Source of the DNA: Psilocybe azurescens
Taxonomy: Eukaryota; Basidiomycota; Agaricomycetes; Agaricales; Agrocybaceae
Assembly: GCA_023853785.1 (NCBI GenBank)
Contig: JAJIRX010000298.1
Coordinates: 1 to 43,599 of the forward strand
Length of the DNA stretch: 43,599 nucleotides
Direction of reading: 5' to 3'
Every line of letters starts with the position of its first letter. Positions within the stretch are counted from its first letter, which is position 1. The notes under the pieces were generated by a model. It saw nothing but the letters and a program-made list of their open reading frames with translations. It made no database searches and was not told the DNA's origin. Shown one piece after another: positions 1 to 11,800 of the stretch. Position numbers and translations under genes: made by a program.

Positions 1-429
1 GACTTCAAGCATATTCACGTGCGTGGATAAAGCCGACAGTCAAGTAGTCAAGAACAGCAAGTTCCAAGCAGTGTCAAGTAAGAGGAGGTTAGATTCTCAA
101 GAACTAGCTAAAGAATACAGTGGATCCTTCCTGGTATAAATACTATGAACCGCACAGCAAGTTGAAACGAGTTTGAATGTTCATCAGCAGATGTATATAA
201 GAATAGAGGAAACAGATCAAGCGTTCATCAGATGTATCATAAAAGATAGAAGTGAAAGTCCATCAAAGATATGATGGAGTTTTGTAGATATGATGGAAAG
301 CAAAGTTCATCAGAACATACGATGATGTATCAATGATGTGACAGATGACAAAGAAAAGGAAAAGAAAAGAAAGAAAGAAAAGAAAAGAAAGCAAAAGCAA
401 AAGCAAAAGAAAATAAAGTGTCCATAACA
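1..429 (-). repeat. 3' LTR of the retrotransposon (truncated by window edge)
   Basis: It matches 6253-6692 almost base for base, apart from small indels near position 10, near position 231 and in the A/G-rich stretch at 355-415. It ends ...CCATAACA at 429. In element orientation this is the 3' LTR, and its first bases read TGTTATGGACAC. Confidence 0.95.
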
Positions 430-441
430 TTACCCCCTTCG
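430..441 (-). other. Polypurine tract for plus-strand priming
   Basis: Read on the minus strand this is a purine run with GAAGGGGG placed two or three bases from the 3' LTR, the expected position for the RNase H-resistant primer of second-strand synthesis. The call rests on position and composition. Confidence 0.7.
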
Positions 442-1540
442 GTTCGACTGTCCCAGTCGAATGGTCTTCAGTATCCATAGGGTTCTCTGGTATTGTTTGC
501 GATGCCAACGTCATCCGTGGGGTCATCATAATCAAAGTAATTGCTTCGGTAAGGAGAGTCGTTACGCTTGAAAGGACAGTATCTTGTCGTATGTCCTGGT
601 CCTCAGCGGTGGCAGTGGTTGCAGGGCATATTGTAGATATATGTCCCAACTTTCCACATGCGAAGCATGTAACGTCGATCAACGTTGATTCCCAACACTT
701 GTCCGTCGGGCTCGAGTCGGGCGACGAGAAGCGTGCGGTCTGATTGTTGATGTCAAAAGGTTGTGGTGGATCAGCGTCGGTGAGTCGTTCCGTGGGGGTG
801 TCTGCGTGCGGTGTTTGATGAGCACATGTTCGATGGCTCGTTCAAAACCCTTGAGTTGAAGACGTTTGAGGAGTCGGTGGCGGCTTTGTGGTGGACTCGG
901 ACTCTCGCCTGTTTGACTGCAATGTCCGCCTCAATGATTCGTATTTCGCCAGATAAATAGTTGAAGAATTCAAGTTCTCGTTCGATAAAGGGGGCAAAAG
1001 GCTTCGACGTCGTATCGGTTTTCGGCATTTTCAAGATTTCAAGTAGTTCGTAGACGGAGAGAGTATTAAAAGGTTGAGACGATGTAGTAGTAGATTGGGA
1101 ACAGATGAGGCACGAGCAGTGGAATGAGACATTGTTGGATATCGATGTTTGTTGCCTAGAAGTGTAGCGACTTGACCTTTCTTATAGCCTTTGTTGCCAG
1201 CGGGTCTAAGTTTTTTCCTTGAGCTGGGAAATCCGCAGTTGATACTCTAGATTTTGGTCATGCGCCATTGCTGCGCATCTTGCCTTGAGTTCATTGTGTG
1301 CTTGTTTCTCCGCTTCGAGACATTATGAACGCTATCTCGAGTTCTTCAAGCATTTGTTGTCGATCTTCTTGGGATTTTGGTATTTTTGTTGTGAGGAAAA
1401 TAGGTTCCTGAGTATTTTGGGGAAAGAGAGTGGACTTGACGCGTTTGATCGAGGAAAGGAGAGCATGTTGATTGATTGTCCGAGGTGAGGGGAAGATGGT
1501 GGTCTTTTTACAGCTTGTGACGTGTTCGGTAAGCCTGTAA
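440..1540 (-). pseudogene. Extra retrotransposon ORF downstream of integrase, with CCHC knuckle
   Basis: Between the pol stop (1543) and the 3' LTR the minus strand stays largely open but hops frames. From 5' to 3': an open stretch at about 1520-1330 with a helical segment near its end; a possible ATG at 1132; a stretch from about 1100 to 771 with an ATG at 1028 and a helical segment containing PFIERELEFFNYLSGEI; then, in a third frame from about 840, a Ser/Pro/Asp-rich segment leading into a zinc knuckle CFACGKLGHISTIC (C-x2-C-x4-H-x4-C, about 665-625). The expected gag knuckle is present separately at 5381-5178, so this is an additional nucleic-acid-binding protein. Additional ORFs in this position are known from some Ty3/gypsy lineages; I do not recognise a specific family. 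Three frame changes imply decay or sequence error. Confidence 0.55.
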
Positions 1541-1542
1541 GA

Positions 1543-4500
1543 TTACGTTACCGGTTTCTTCAAAGACGAAGCGGTTCCCCGTTGCTTAGGTGATCGGATA
1601 GTCCTTCCATTTGACGTAGTACTGGTATCCTCTTCCTCTTTTTCGATGTTTGAGAATTGTTCTATTTCCCAATGTTCTTCTTCGTTTAATATCTCTGGTG
1701 GCGGTCGAATGAAATTAGGTCCATGTGTTTCAGTTTCGTGATATGGATTAAGAAGTGTCGCATGGAATACATCGTGAATGAGCCATCCTTTGGGGAGTTC
1801 CAGCCGATAAGTTAGGGGTCCTAAGACTTCTTTAATTTTGAAGGGTCCTTCTCGTTTTGGTGCCATTTTCTTGTGATAATTTGTTTGTAAATTTGTCGCT
1901 TCTAGCCAAACCTTTGTCCTTGGGTGAACGGTGTGAATTTTGAGTTCTTCCTTTCAGCCATCCTTGTCCGGGCTAGTTCGTGGGCTGCTAGGGCTTCTTC
2001 TCGATCCTTTTGAAGATACTTCAGTCTTTCTTCTACTGAAGGGAATTTGGTGTGTTCGAATGCGGTAGGGATTGCAATGGGGAATATCCAAGAATCAGTT
2101 CGAATGGTGTTCTCTGTCTGCCTGCATGTCTTCGATTGTTGTGAGTGAATTCAAGGGTACCAAGTCGTTCGTGCCAGTCTTCTGGATGAGATGAGCAGTA
2201 TATGGATAGATAGGCTTCAATTTCTTGGTTGTATCGTTCCGTTGTTCCATCCGTTTGAGGGTGGCAGTTGAAAATTTGATTTTACTCCGAGGAGTTTCAT
2301 TAACTCCTTGAATGATTCAGCGGCAAATCTGGGGTCTCGATCTGATGTGAGGCTGTCTGGTAGTCCAAACCTTTTGTAGAGATTGTCCATTAAGAGTTTG
2401 CCAGTCTTTTCGGCATCCAGTCCTTTCATTCGGCAAGGAATAAGGATAAGTCCTTTTGTGTTCCCATGATCGGTGATGCTTAGAATCGCATCAAATTCAA
2501 CTTCTCCTTGTTTGTCCAGGATCGGTGGAAGGTCTGTAAGGAAATCCATAGCACTGTCTGCAAAGGTCGGGCTGACTTTGGTCCAGGTATCGGTATGAAT
2601 GATGGGTTAGAGGGATGTCGATTTATTTTGAATTGTTGGCAGGTGGCACATCCTTTTACATATTGTTTGACAAATGATCGTAATCCTGGCCACCAGTAGT
2701 GTTGTTTTACTGAATTGAATGTTTCTAATTCTCCAGGGTGTCCAGCTGAAATAGGGTTGTGATATGATTTGACTATGTCCTTCCGCAGGGTTTGATCTTT
2801 TGGAATGTAGGCTCGTCCATGGTAGTATAAGATGGTTTTGCCGTTCACAATCTCTGTTTTCCATTCTTTGAGGTCCTGTCGTGCATTTGGCGGTCCTCCC
2901 TCTAATAGGGTTTTCATTGCTTCTGCTGCGTTGTGGTCCAGTTCGTTTGCATTGGCAATCCTTTCCTGTAACTCAGTGTCGATTAAGTCGATGAAAAGCT
3001 TTTCTGGGAGTAGGGTGATGTTTTCATTGTCATGGTCTTCTTCCGGGGTAAAATCAGGGCGTCTTGAAAGGGTATCGGATTGAATCATTTTGTTTCCAGG
3101 TAGATGTACCAATTTCAGGTTGAATTCTGAGACGTACAGAGACCAAGCGTGCCTGTCGTCGGGTTCAGATTTTGGGCCGATCTGAAATATGTTAAATTCT
3201 TGTGATCTGAATATACCCGTGAGTCATGTGTTCTGATCCTTGGATGTAGTGTCTCCATTCCTGTAGTGCTCGGATTATTCCCAATAATTCTCTGTCATAG
3301 ATTTCGTAATTTCTTTCGGTTGGGGAAAATGTTCTTGATATAAATGCGCATGGGTGTCTTTCGCCATTTCCATCTAGTTGGGTGAGGACTGCTCCAGAGG
3401 CGTATTTTGAAGCGTCAGATTCAATTTGAAATGGTTTAGCGGGGTCAGGCATCAAGAGTACTGGTTCTTCTGTGAATCGTTTCTTTAGTTCATCAAAGGC
3501 AGCTTGAGTTACATCGTTCCATAAAAATCCTTTGTCTTTCTTCAGGAGTTCATTCAAAGGTTGAGCTACTTCAGAGAACTTCCGGATGAATTTTCGGTAA
3601 AAGTTTCCAAAGCCTAGAAATGATCGGACTTGTTTGAGAGTAGTACGGCGCTGGCCAGTCCTGAATTCCCTTGAGTTTTGTTGGGTCCATGGAGATCTTT
3701 CCTGCTTCGACAATCATTCCGAGATATTCCACTTTCTCCTGAGCAAATGAGCATTTTTCTGGCTTGAGATAGAGATCGTTTTCTCGGAGTCGTTGGAGAA
3801 CCATTTTAGTGTACTTTTCCAGTTCCTCTCGATCTTTTGCAAAGATTAAGATGTCGTCCATATAGATAATTACAAAGCATTGTGATATCATATCTTCGAA
3901 GATCGAGTCCATCATGGATTGGAAGGTTGCCGGGGAGTTGCACATGCCAAAGAACATTACAGTTGGTTCAAAAGTCCTCGGTTGGTTTTGAATGCTGCCT
4001 TCCATTGGTCGCCGTCTTTTATCCTGATGTTATTGTAGCCCCATCGGATATCCAGCTTTGTGAAGAATTTTGCGCCTTTTAACTTGTCCATGAGCTCCGT
4101 TATTCGTGGTAAGGGGTAGGCATTTTGATGGTCCAATCGTTCAGATATCTGTAGTCTTGACAAGGTCTGAGCTTTCCATCCTTTTTTGATACGAAGAAGA
4201 ATGGAGATGCCATAGGTGATTCAGAGGGCCGAATGTATCCTTTATCCAATTGTTCCTTTGTCCAGTTGTCCAGTTCCATTTGTTCTGCCGGTGTAATGTT
4301 ATATGCCTTGAATTTCTTTGGTATGAATCCTTCTTTTAACTTCGATTTTGTGGTCCCATGGTCTTGGTTCCGGGAATCGGTCTGCTGCTTGTTTGTCGAA
4401 GAGATCCATATATGACTGATATTCTGGGGAATAATTTCTTGGAGAGGTTTTGTGGGTTTCTCCGGTTCGTATTGTTGAGCTAATGTTTGCGAGGTAGTGA

Positions 4501-5000
4501 TCTTGGTGTTAAGCCATGTTTCTTTTATTTCATCTTCGTTTGCGTCTCCGATGTATTGGATGATCAGTGATTCGAATTCTTCCAATGGGTGGGTGGTCTC
4601 AATTATTGATGTTTGTTCGTCTGTTTCTTCTTCAATGGTAGTCTGATTTATTGTGGGTCCTTGACGTGGTTTCCAAGTTATCTGTCCGTTCTGCCAGTTG
4701 ATTCCTGGATTCTTTTCCTGTAACCATGGGAAACCCAGAATGATCTTCTGTTTCCTAGTCCAGAGACCAATAACTTTTCCCGATGGTTTCGATTTCCAAC
4801 TTTTAAGTCCAGGTCCACGAACGATGAGATGGTTCCCTTCTTGTTTGGAGTCCCATCTACATTGTAAACTCGGATTGGTTTTTCCAAGGGTTGGGTCTTG
4901 AGTCCAAGTTTTTGTGCATAATTCTGGTCAATGAATTTTCCTCCTGCTCCTGAGTCTAAGAGAGCAGCGGTTTACCGACGATTTGTGAGCCATTCTGTTT
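1543..5000 (-). pseudogene. pol: Retrotransposon pol: protease, RT, RNase H, integrase (frameshifted)
   Basis: Domains in transcription order on the minus strand. An aspartic protease active site, DSGAGG, lies at 4956-4948 with protease body around 4887-4678. Reverse transcriptase covers about 4400-3600, with [35 protein letters not shown] and the catalytic YMDD box at 3864-3853. RNase H follows in 3530-3190 ([29 protein letters not shown]). The integrase zinc-binding domain (GHPGELETF...CATC) is at about 2800-2640, the catalytic core at 2549-2150 (SITDHGN; LTSDRDPRF; TTERYNQEIEAYL as candidate D, D, E), and a C-terminal DNA-binding region with a degenerate chromodomain-like end at 1866-1543. 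At least five frame changes separate these blocks, so no full-length polyprotein can be made as sequenced. Confidence 0.9.
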
Positions 5001-5034
5001 CTTTGCAGGGAATGAAACTGGTAGAAGCATAGTT

Positions 5035-6240
5035 TTATTCTCGATTGTTGCCGTAAGTACAGATTGTATCTTCAGATAAGGAGAGACAGACGTCGCTCTG
5101 TTTCTCCACTTTAAAAATCCTTTTCTTCTTTCTCTTCAAATCCTGTTTTAACCATGAGGTCTGCAAGTTCATCTTTTTCATCCCTTGTTCAGGCTCCTGA
5201 TATGGGCATGGAGTTCCTTTGGGGTCCACTTCTTGCTGGGTTGTCCTTGGGTTCTGTTCTGGTTTGTTGGTCCTTTCTGTGGGCAATCTCTGGATAGATG
5301 TCCTCGTTGTTTGCACCTGAAACAGGCGCCTTTCCTGATTAATTCGGCTCGTTCTTCAGCTGTCATGGCTCTTATGTCCATCCTGTTTGGGTCGTAGTTC
5401 CTGTTGTTTCTTGGGAAGTTGTTCCATTGTGGCGCCCTCCTACGTTCTTCTGGTTCTTCTCTAAAGACCTTGGCCAGTCTATAGTTGGTGTCAAATGTTG
5501 TTGCTTTTTGTACCAGCCTTGGATCGTCCTTGGAAGGTCTTCAGAGTACAGGATCCTGTCAGCAAGCTGAGGTGTGATGCATTTTGGAATAATCCAATGA
5601 GGTGGGTGTGGTCTGATTCCGTTTCTGTTCCTAGATTGGCTTGTCCTACCAACAATTTGAACTTGTTGATGATGTCTTCCACCCTTTCGTTGGGTTTTTG
5701 CCTAAGTCGTTTTATGTCGTTCATGGCTGATCTGGTTTCATCCACTGGAGTGAATGCGTCGTGGAATTTTTCGAGAAATGTTCCGAGGGTGTCCCATTCG
5801 AGGGTTTGGTTGGGACTAGTTCCTTTCGTCCTCGAGGTCAAGTACTGTTCCTTCCATAGTTTTGCTCCTCCTTCCATGCAAAATGATAAAATGAAGGCAA
5901 TTTTCTTCTTGTCTGTGTTGTAGATGTCATCGTTTATGTCCATGTAGAGGTAGCAGTCTTGCATGAAAGACCTGGATTTCGTCCTGTCTCCATCAAATAC
6001 GGTGGGTTTGTTGATCGAGATTTCTTTCTTTCCATTTGTTTCCGACCATGTCTGTGTCTTGTTCTTCTTGATCTATCGCCAGGGTTGATAATAAGTCGTA
6101 TAGCAAGTTTGATAGGTCTTCGTTGCCTAGGTTGATATCTTCAGAGCTTTGTCTGGACGGGTTTGGTGTCTGCCAATTTCGTGTCGGGGTTTCAGAGGTC
6201 TCGTCTGCTGGGGAGCGGGTGAGATTCGTAGATGAGCTAG
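5035..6240 (-). pseudogene. gag: Retrotransposon Gag with CCHC zinc knuckle (frameshifted)
   Basis: The minus strand encodes a retrotransposon Gag-type capsid segment at 5964-5491 (FCMEGGAKLWKEQYL, then a WDTLGTFLEKFHDAF block and a KLLVGQANLG helix). A nucleocapsid knuckle CFRCKQRGHLSRDC (C-x2-C-x4-H-x4-C) follows at about 5330-5285 within 5381-5178. The N-terminal part lies just inside the 5' LTR (about 6230-6127), and no convincing start codon was fixed there. Frame changes occur between the N-terminal part, the capsid block and the knuckle. Confidence 0.8.
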
Positions 6241-6246
6241 TTCTTT

Positions 6247-6692
6247 TGTTACGACTTCAAGCTTATATTCACGTGCGTGGATAAAGCCGACAGTCAAGTA
6301 GTCAAGAACAGCAAGTTCCAAGCAGTGTCAAGTAAGAGGAGGTTAGATTCTCAAGAACTAGCTAAAGAATACAGTGGATCCTTCCTGGTATAAATACTAT
6401 GAACCGCACAGCAAGTTGAAACGAGTTTGAATGTTCATCAGCAGATGTATATAAGAATAGAGGAAACAGATCAAGCGTTCATCGAAAGATGTATCATAAA
6501 AGATAGAAGTGAAAGTCCATCAAAGATATGATGGAGTTTTGTAGATATGATGGAAAGCAAAGTTCATCAGAACATACGATGATGTATCAATGATGTGACA
6601 GATGACAAAGAAAAGGGAAAAGAAAAAGAAAAGAGAAAGGAAAGAAAAGAAAAGCAAAAGCAAAAGCAAAAGAAAATAAAGTGTCCATAACA
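6247..6692 (-). repeat. 5' LTR of the retrotransposon
   Basis: On the plus strand it begins TGTTACGACTTC and ends GTGTCCATAACA, giving the usual TG...CA ends inside a short TGTTA/TAACA inverted repeat. It is 446 bp. The sequence immediately inside (minus strand, AAAGAACTAGC...) does not start with TGG, so a standard tRNA primer-binding site is not obvious. Confidence 0.93.
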
Positions 6693-6723
6693 CTTTTTTG
6701 CATCGTGCGAATTCCCCAGACTA

Positions 6724-7530
6724 TTCCATGGATCCGAAGTGGTTCTTCACATCGCAGGCACTCATGGAATATATGAAGATTAAGGGTCCCAATCCACCGA
6801 GGTTGGGACCTCGCTCATGTTGGCGCTTCTAAATTGGAGGGCGTTTTGCGATCGCAGGATGTGATCCAATCAGTAAGTTCTCATGTCACTTGTTCTTCAC
6901 ATTTCGGTTAACACTTACATCCATAACTCAGATCTCAATCGTACCTCTAAGCAGAAAGCAGAGCGAAATGAAAACGCCAAATTCGTGAGAAGATTGTCAG
7001 AATGCTTGGTACGTATCTATTCCATTCATCGGACAAGCAGTGATATAAAATTAAATCAGGCGATATCACTGGAAACCCAAACGCCACGATGCATTATGAA
7101 GACTATGAAGAAAAATAGTACAACGCTATGGCGTGGACCTGGTTGGTTGGACTTACGAAAAATTAATCAACCCGACGTTCCTTTCTACATCCCTTCCAGG
7201 ACTCAAAAAACTCCTCGACGCCATCAACAACAACAAGTGCAAGTTTGTCAAGCTTACACCTTCCCAGTTGAAGGAACGCCGGCAGGAACGCCAGAACGCC
7301 ATCGATGATGGTTCTGTCTTCGCTCCCAAGACTCGCAAGCCACGTAAGGATCAGCGGAACAAAAAGGAAGAAAGCCGATGAACAAGAGGATAAAGAAAAT
7401 AGGAAAGAAACAGGACGTCACGGAGCCAGCATCCAAGAAGAGGCATGTTTCTGCCACTGGCAAGTCTGCTTCCAATGGGCCTCAAAGCCAAGAAGTTGTC
7501 GAATCTGATTCAGAGTCAGTTGAGGGCTAA
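6724..7530 (+). pseudogene. Broken hypothetical gene with Lys-rich C-terminus
   Basis: Coding-like pieces occur in order but in different frames: a start-like MDPKWFFTSQALMEYMKIKG at 6731; a helical basic segment (NRTSKQKAERNENAKFVRRL) around 6940-7000; a block at 7080-7380 containing HYEDYEE, VGWTYEKLINP and LPGLKKLLDAINNNKCKFVK; then a Lys/Arg-rich, nuclear-signal-like tail with KKRHVSATGK ending in an acidic SDSESVEG at stop 7528-7530. GT...AG introns are possible at about 6872-6931 and 7009-7069. An A run at 7110-7114 and the region near 7360 need single-base changes to join the frames. Such blocks recur in Agaricomycete hypothetical proteins; I cannot name a function. Confidence 0.4.
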
Positions 7531-7997
7531 CCGCTTTTTCCCTTCCTTTTCGTACCTGTAGTGTTGATATTACCTCTCAAATGACATCTGTCAGACTGCC
7601 AGGTTGCGCTATATATATATCTTATAATGCCGGATAATTATGTGCTACAGTCCGACTCCGTTCAACCCTAAACAGGCCCCTTAGCGCCCACGAAATCTTG
7701 TTGTCTGGATCAGGTTCATTCTCGACAAGTGTGCGAAGCCGTTGTTACATTTCAGAGTTGGAGATGACACTGACAGATGTCAGTGGCGCTGCGACTATTC
7801 AAGCCTGGCATTGAGCATAACACCCCAAATATCGTCAGAGGCCATCGTCAAGCACAGTGGTCAATGTGCTCTGTAGTAAATGGTTGTATTAACGTATAAT
7901 GAGAAATTACATTTGCTTCCCTTTCTTGGAGTCCCTACACTGCTACATTTGTCCAAAGACGGACGCTGCAAAGGAGAGGCTGAAGAATGCATAGTAA

Positions 7998-8196
7998 GTG
8001 GAAAGAGAAGCGGCAGTGAAGGAAGGAAGGCCAGAGTAAAGGAGTGCGGGAGCGCCCTGCATAATTGGGTTTACAGACAGAGACGGAGACTACATGGAAT
8101 AGAGAGGATGATGAACACATATCCGGTGGGAAGGGAAGGAGCGGCAGTGGAGGAAGGAAGGGCAGAGCAAAGGAGCGTGAGAGCGCAGGAGCGCCT
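7998..8196. repeat. Imperfect direct repeat, two copies
   Basis: The block at 7998-8057 (GCGGCAGTGAAGGAAGGAAG core, then AGAG.AAAGGAG.G) recurs at 8125-8196 with scattered substitutions and a small insertion. The copies start about 127 bp apart. The purine-rich strand keeps plus-strand frames open without evidence of coding. Confidence 0.65.
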
Positions 8197-8390
8197 TCTA
8201 ATTGAGGAAATGGCACACGGACAGGTCGGGAGCGGCAAAGTGATGGCGCTGTCAAGCAGTGCCTGAAAGCAAAGGGCGGGGGAATGGGGCGCTGGAGCAG
8301 TGTGCCGACCACCGTAGTCGACGGGCGGCATGCGATTGACCGGGCGTTATGTACCTTACGATGTGAACCGTCCGAAACATCTGATATCGT

Positions 8391-8470
8391 ATTATCTATT
8401 ATCCTTGTCTAATCTATTATCTAGTCTAATCAGCTATCTAGTCTAATCTATATCGATCTCTAATCTACGG
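8391..8470. repeat. AT-rich short tandem repeat (TCTAATC/TATCTA units)
   Basis: About 80 bp made of irregular alternations of TATCTA and GTCTAATC. It is likely a simple-sequence tract and lies some 150 bp left of the large segmental duplication. Confidence 0.7.
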
Positions 8471-8632
8471 CGAGGAGTAGGAAATATTATAATAAAGTGG
8501 ACATTTAGGGAGAGGAATAACGAGAGGTAAGGCAAAGAAGGGAAGGGATACAAACCAGGGAAATGATGTGATCGGTTCATGTCAGCTGTTTTCACTCGGA
8601 GGGTGGGAACCTAAGGTGTTCGTTAAACGAAA

Positions 8633-8645
8633 CCCTAAGTTAGGG
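8633..8645. promoter_or_regulatory. Telobox-like palindrome CCCTAAGTTAGGG
   Basis: CCCTAA and TTAGGG face each other around a single G, making an inverted pair of the common fungal telomere hexamer, about 210 bp before the gene start and 14 bp inside the edge of the duplication. It could be a binding site for a TTAGGG-binding Myb-type factor or a chance palindrome. The same site is at 30956-30968. Confidence 0.35.
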
Positions 8646-8852
8646 CCACACACATCAGTTTGCAGGGTCCTTCCGTCTTTGTTTCGCGGGAATTTGTTCA
8701 GCAAGTTCTGTTTTTGCATCAGAACGTCCACCGTCGGCGACGTCTTCGATGTTCTTTGATTGCTTCTCACTATGATATCTACCACCTAACCACAGGGAAC
8801 ATAGAGTATACCCACCAAGCAATACCACAGTCGTTCTCCAACCACAGTGCCA

Positions 8853-11800
8853 ATGCCAATGGCGACTGTCCAACTTTCCCCTAATACCCCATCGGCGCAG
8901 TCGAACAAGGGGGTTTTCGCGTCAGGGAACTACACTCGTCGAGCATCGTCGAGCAGCGGATCTTTGAATTCCGGCTCAACCACACCACAAGGAATTGGCT
9001 ATTCCCCGGGCACACCCACATATAACACTACACCAACTAGCTCTGCAGGTTCAGGCATTCCTGCTTTCCGCACCCTACGCTCTCTTCTACCATTTGGACC
9101 CAACAAAAATGCCACTTCTTCACCGTCACTATCATCCCCAGTACCTCTAGGAGTCCCTTTGCGAACTTTGGTTCAGTTAGGAGGTCTATGACCAGAGAAC
9201 GAAAGTCGTCGCTTTCAAACGATGCAATGACACCAGTCATCTCCATTGAAAGGTCAAATGGATCCCTCGCGGATGAGACAACTATCAGGCGGTCTGCGTC
9301 TGTCTCGCTAATCGAAAAGCCACTTCCGCGCGAACCCAAGTTTGACAATATATCTGGGTCTTATCAGGAGGACGGCATTCTTTCAAATGGAGATGGGACA
9401 CTACGCTCAGGTAAATCCCGAATACTCTTTACTTTGTCGGTATCTGACTCCCAAATCCACAATTCCAGCTTTCACTCTGCGAACCCCTTCTCCAGGCCCT
9501 CCTTTGACTGCAGAACTCTCAACCATAGTGGAGGCTGACAGTTCAGGGGTGTCGAAAAATTTGCCCGATGGCATTCCGGTCAAATCCAGGTCGTCCTCGC
9601 CTCATCGCACTACCAGCCAAAATTTTCTACATCCAAACAGACATCAGGGCTCTTCAACTACCAAAACTGCCCAAAAACATTCTCCGCGTTCTGATTCCCT
9701 TGATTTTGATATCTCGGCATTCAACCTGTCGACGACAGAGGTGGAAAATCAGGTTCGGGATGCGCTGCGGAAGAGCGCCTCGTCTTCAAAGTCTGGCGAG
9801 GAATGGCTGAAGGCCGACAAAGCCGTGGTCATCATCGACGCGGACGAGCATCCAGAAGCAGTTGATAAGACGTTCAACCCTGACACAGTCGATGCCGACC
9901 TCTTAGCTCTTCTGAGCCCAAATTCGGGTACGAGGAACCCGTCGTCAAAGTCGTTGAATCACACGCCTGATCATCGACAACGACCGTCTGTATCGCCTAC
10001 CACACCCACCTTTCCTCCATCTCCTGTATCCCGCTTTTCGAGAGCACAACAAGCCTCGTCTTTGCTGCCGAGATTACGTTCATCTCCTTCTGCTTCCCCA
10101 CTTCTCCGCGATTTTCTATATCTACACCGTCTCCTACCACACCGTCTATGAGCAATGCCACCACCACACCAAAAGCAACTCAAGACAAAGTCGATACAGC
10201 TCCGGTTCAAGCAGCTATCGACTTCTCGCCTCCTTCACCCTCTCCCTCACTGGCTTCAGCGCCGACTTCTACACCCGCAGCTCCTCGCCGGACATTGCCA
10301 TCACCTCGCTCGCCCAGTATGTTCAGTCAACCCTCATTACGAGCAACAAACCTGTTCGGCGGACGCAATCGCAGTAACGATGACACGACACCTCAGTCGA
10401 AAGAAACACCAATCACCTCACGCCTAGCCACGCGTACGCTCAGACAAGTCATGCTCGGGAGTGGAGGCAGCAATCGCTCGAAGGACAGTCCGTCCAGCAA
10501 TGGCGACGCGTCGCAGCAGGTGGTGACACCGCTAAGTCGTGGATCTCTAGATTCTGGACGACCGCCTGCTGGGCCTTCGTTAGGACGTGAGATCGGGCTG
10601 GGCCGTCCTTCGCTGGACATGCGTAGGACGTCTTTCGATTCTCGGATCAGACTCCAGATATCTCGCGGGTCTGCTTCGCCTGAGCGGTCAGAGCGACCTA
10701 TGACGGAAGCTGAATTCTCACCGTCGCGCGAGGTCGACGATACACCGTTTGATTCCACGGTTGCGAGACAGTCAGTCGATGCCAACTATCTTCCTGGGTC
10801 CGTCTTACGCCTGCGAGAGCGCGAGGGAACGCGAACGAGAGCGGGAAAGAGACAGGACGCCTTCGCTGAGAGTGACGGACAGCTCAGGCGACAGCGTCTC
10901 GCCTATTCCTCGTGTCCCTCATGCCCCGCCACGCTCGAGAAAGCGGAGTATGAGCGTCCAGGAACATGTGGCGGAAGGAAGATATGTGAATACCATGGCC
11001 GTCAGCGAGAATGGTGCTTATGGAGCCCGGATATCCCGGCCTGGAAGCAGTGCTTCTGTTCATGCTGGGCAGAGAACATTTGGAGAGGATGAGGGGAGTG
11101 GAAGCAGGCAGGAGAGTAGGTATGAGAGCCCTGTGGGTGGTGGTGGTGGTGCTACAGGGCCGAAGATGGAGTGGTTGGGCCCGAGAACGGCGAAGGCTTT
11201 CAAAGCAGCTGGCCTTCTAGACTTTGACCGCGATCGTAGCAAGGAGAAGGAGAAAGCTGGGGAGACGGGCTCAACCGCATACGCGACAGGACCAGGAGCA
11301 ACATCGTCATCGTCGCACCATCGCCCTCGCCTCTCGGTGCCAGCGGCGCATCGTCCTCCAGCGCCCGGTTCAACTCGGCGCGGAGCGCATCCGAGTATAA
11401 CTACAACCCCGGCCACACGCGCGCGCATTCGCGGATGGCATACTCTGAAGTTGGCGGCGTGACTTCAGGGCGGAGAGGGAGTGATTCGTTTGGAGGGAGT
11501 AGCTACGGCGGAGGATCTCCGTATAACCATCAGGGGCTTATGGAGAGTCCGACGTTCACTGTTTCGAGCTCTAGCAGAGATCGAGATCGAGATACGCCCA
11601 GGTCGGGCTCGACAGCGCCAACCAGTCTCGCCGAATCGTTTGGGTACCTTGGCCGTGACAGGGACAGGTTAGAGAGGGAAAGGGAGCGGGAGGAGGTTCG
11701 CGATCTGAAGGAGAAGCATGGGAACGAAATGGGGGCTTTGTTGAATGCGCTTTCGGATGCCCAGCGGACGGTTCGCTTGCTGCGGGAGGAGAACTCGCAG

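Larger units (their letters stand above)
1..6692 (-). mobile_element. Ty3/gypsy LTR retrotransposon, minus strand, degenerate
   Basis: Two near-identical LTRs (1-429 and 6247-6692) flank about 5.8 kb of coding sequence read on the minus strand. The order is Gag, zinc knuckle, protease, reverse transcriptase, RNase H, integrase, which is the Ty3/gypsy (Metaviridae) order. The left LTR lacks its first six bases because the window starts inside it, so a target-site duplication cannot be tested; the right flank begins CTTTT. A polypurine tract (GAAGGGGG on the minus strand) sits directly inside the 3' LTR. The coding region is interrupted by several frameshifts, so this copy is probably not autonomous, although the high similarity of the LTRs suggests recent insertion. 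An unusual extra ORF lies between integrase and the 3' LTR. Confidence 0.95.
7531..8618. other. Intergenic; imperfect repeats, no gene seen
   Basis: No convincing coding frame or splice pattern. It contains an imperfect direct repeat (7998-8057 and 8125-8196) and a short TCTAATC-type tandem stretch (8391-8470). Confidence 0.5.

Noticed and set aside
7880..8331. Overlapping ORFs on both strands over the 7998-8196 repeat
   Set aside because: The purine-rich direct repeat keeps frames open; there is no domain or splice evidence.
9037..9348. Minus-strand ORFs inside both copies of the duplication
   Set aside because: Antisense shadows of the Ser/Pro-rich exon, present in both copies because the DNA is duplicated.
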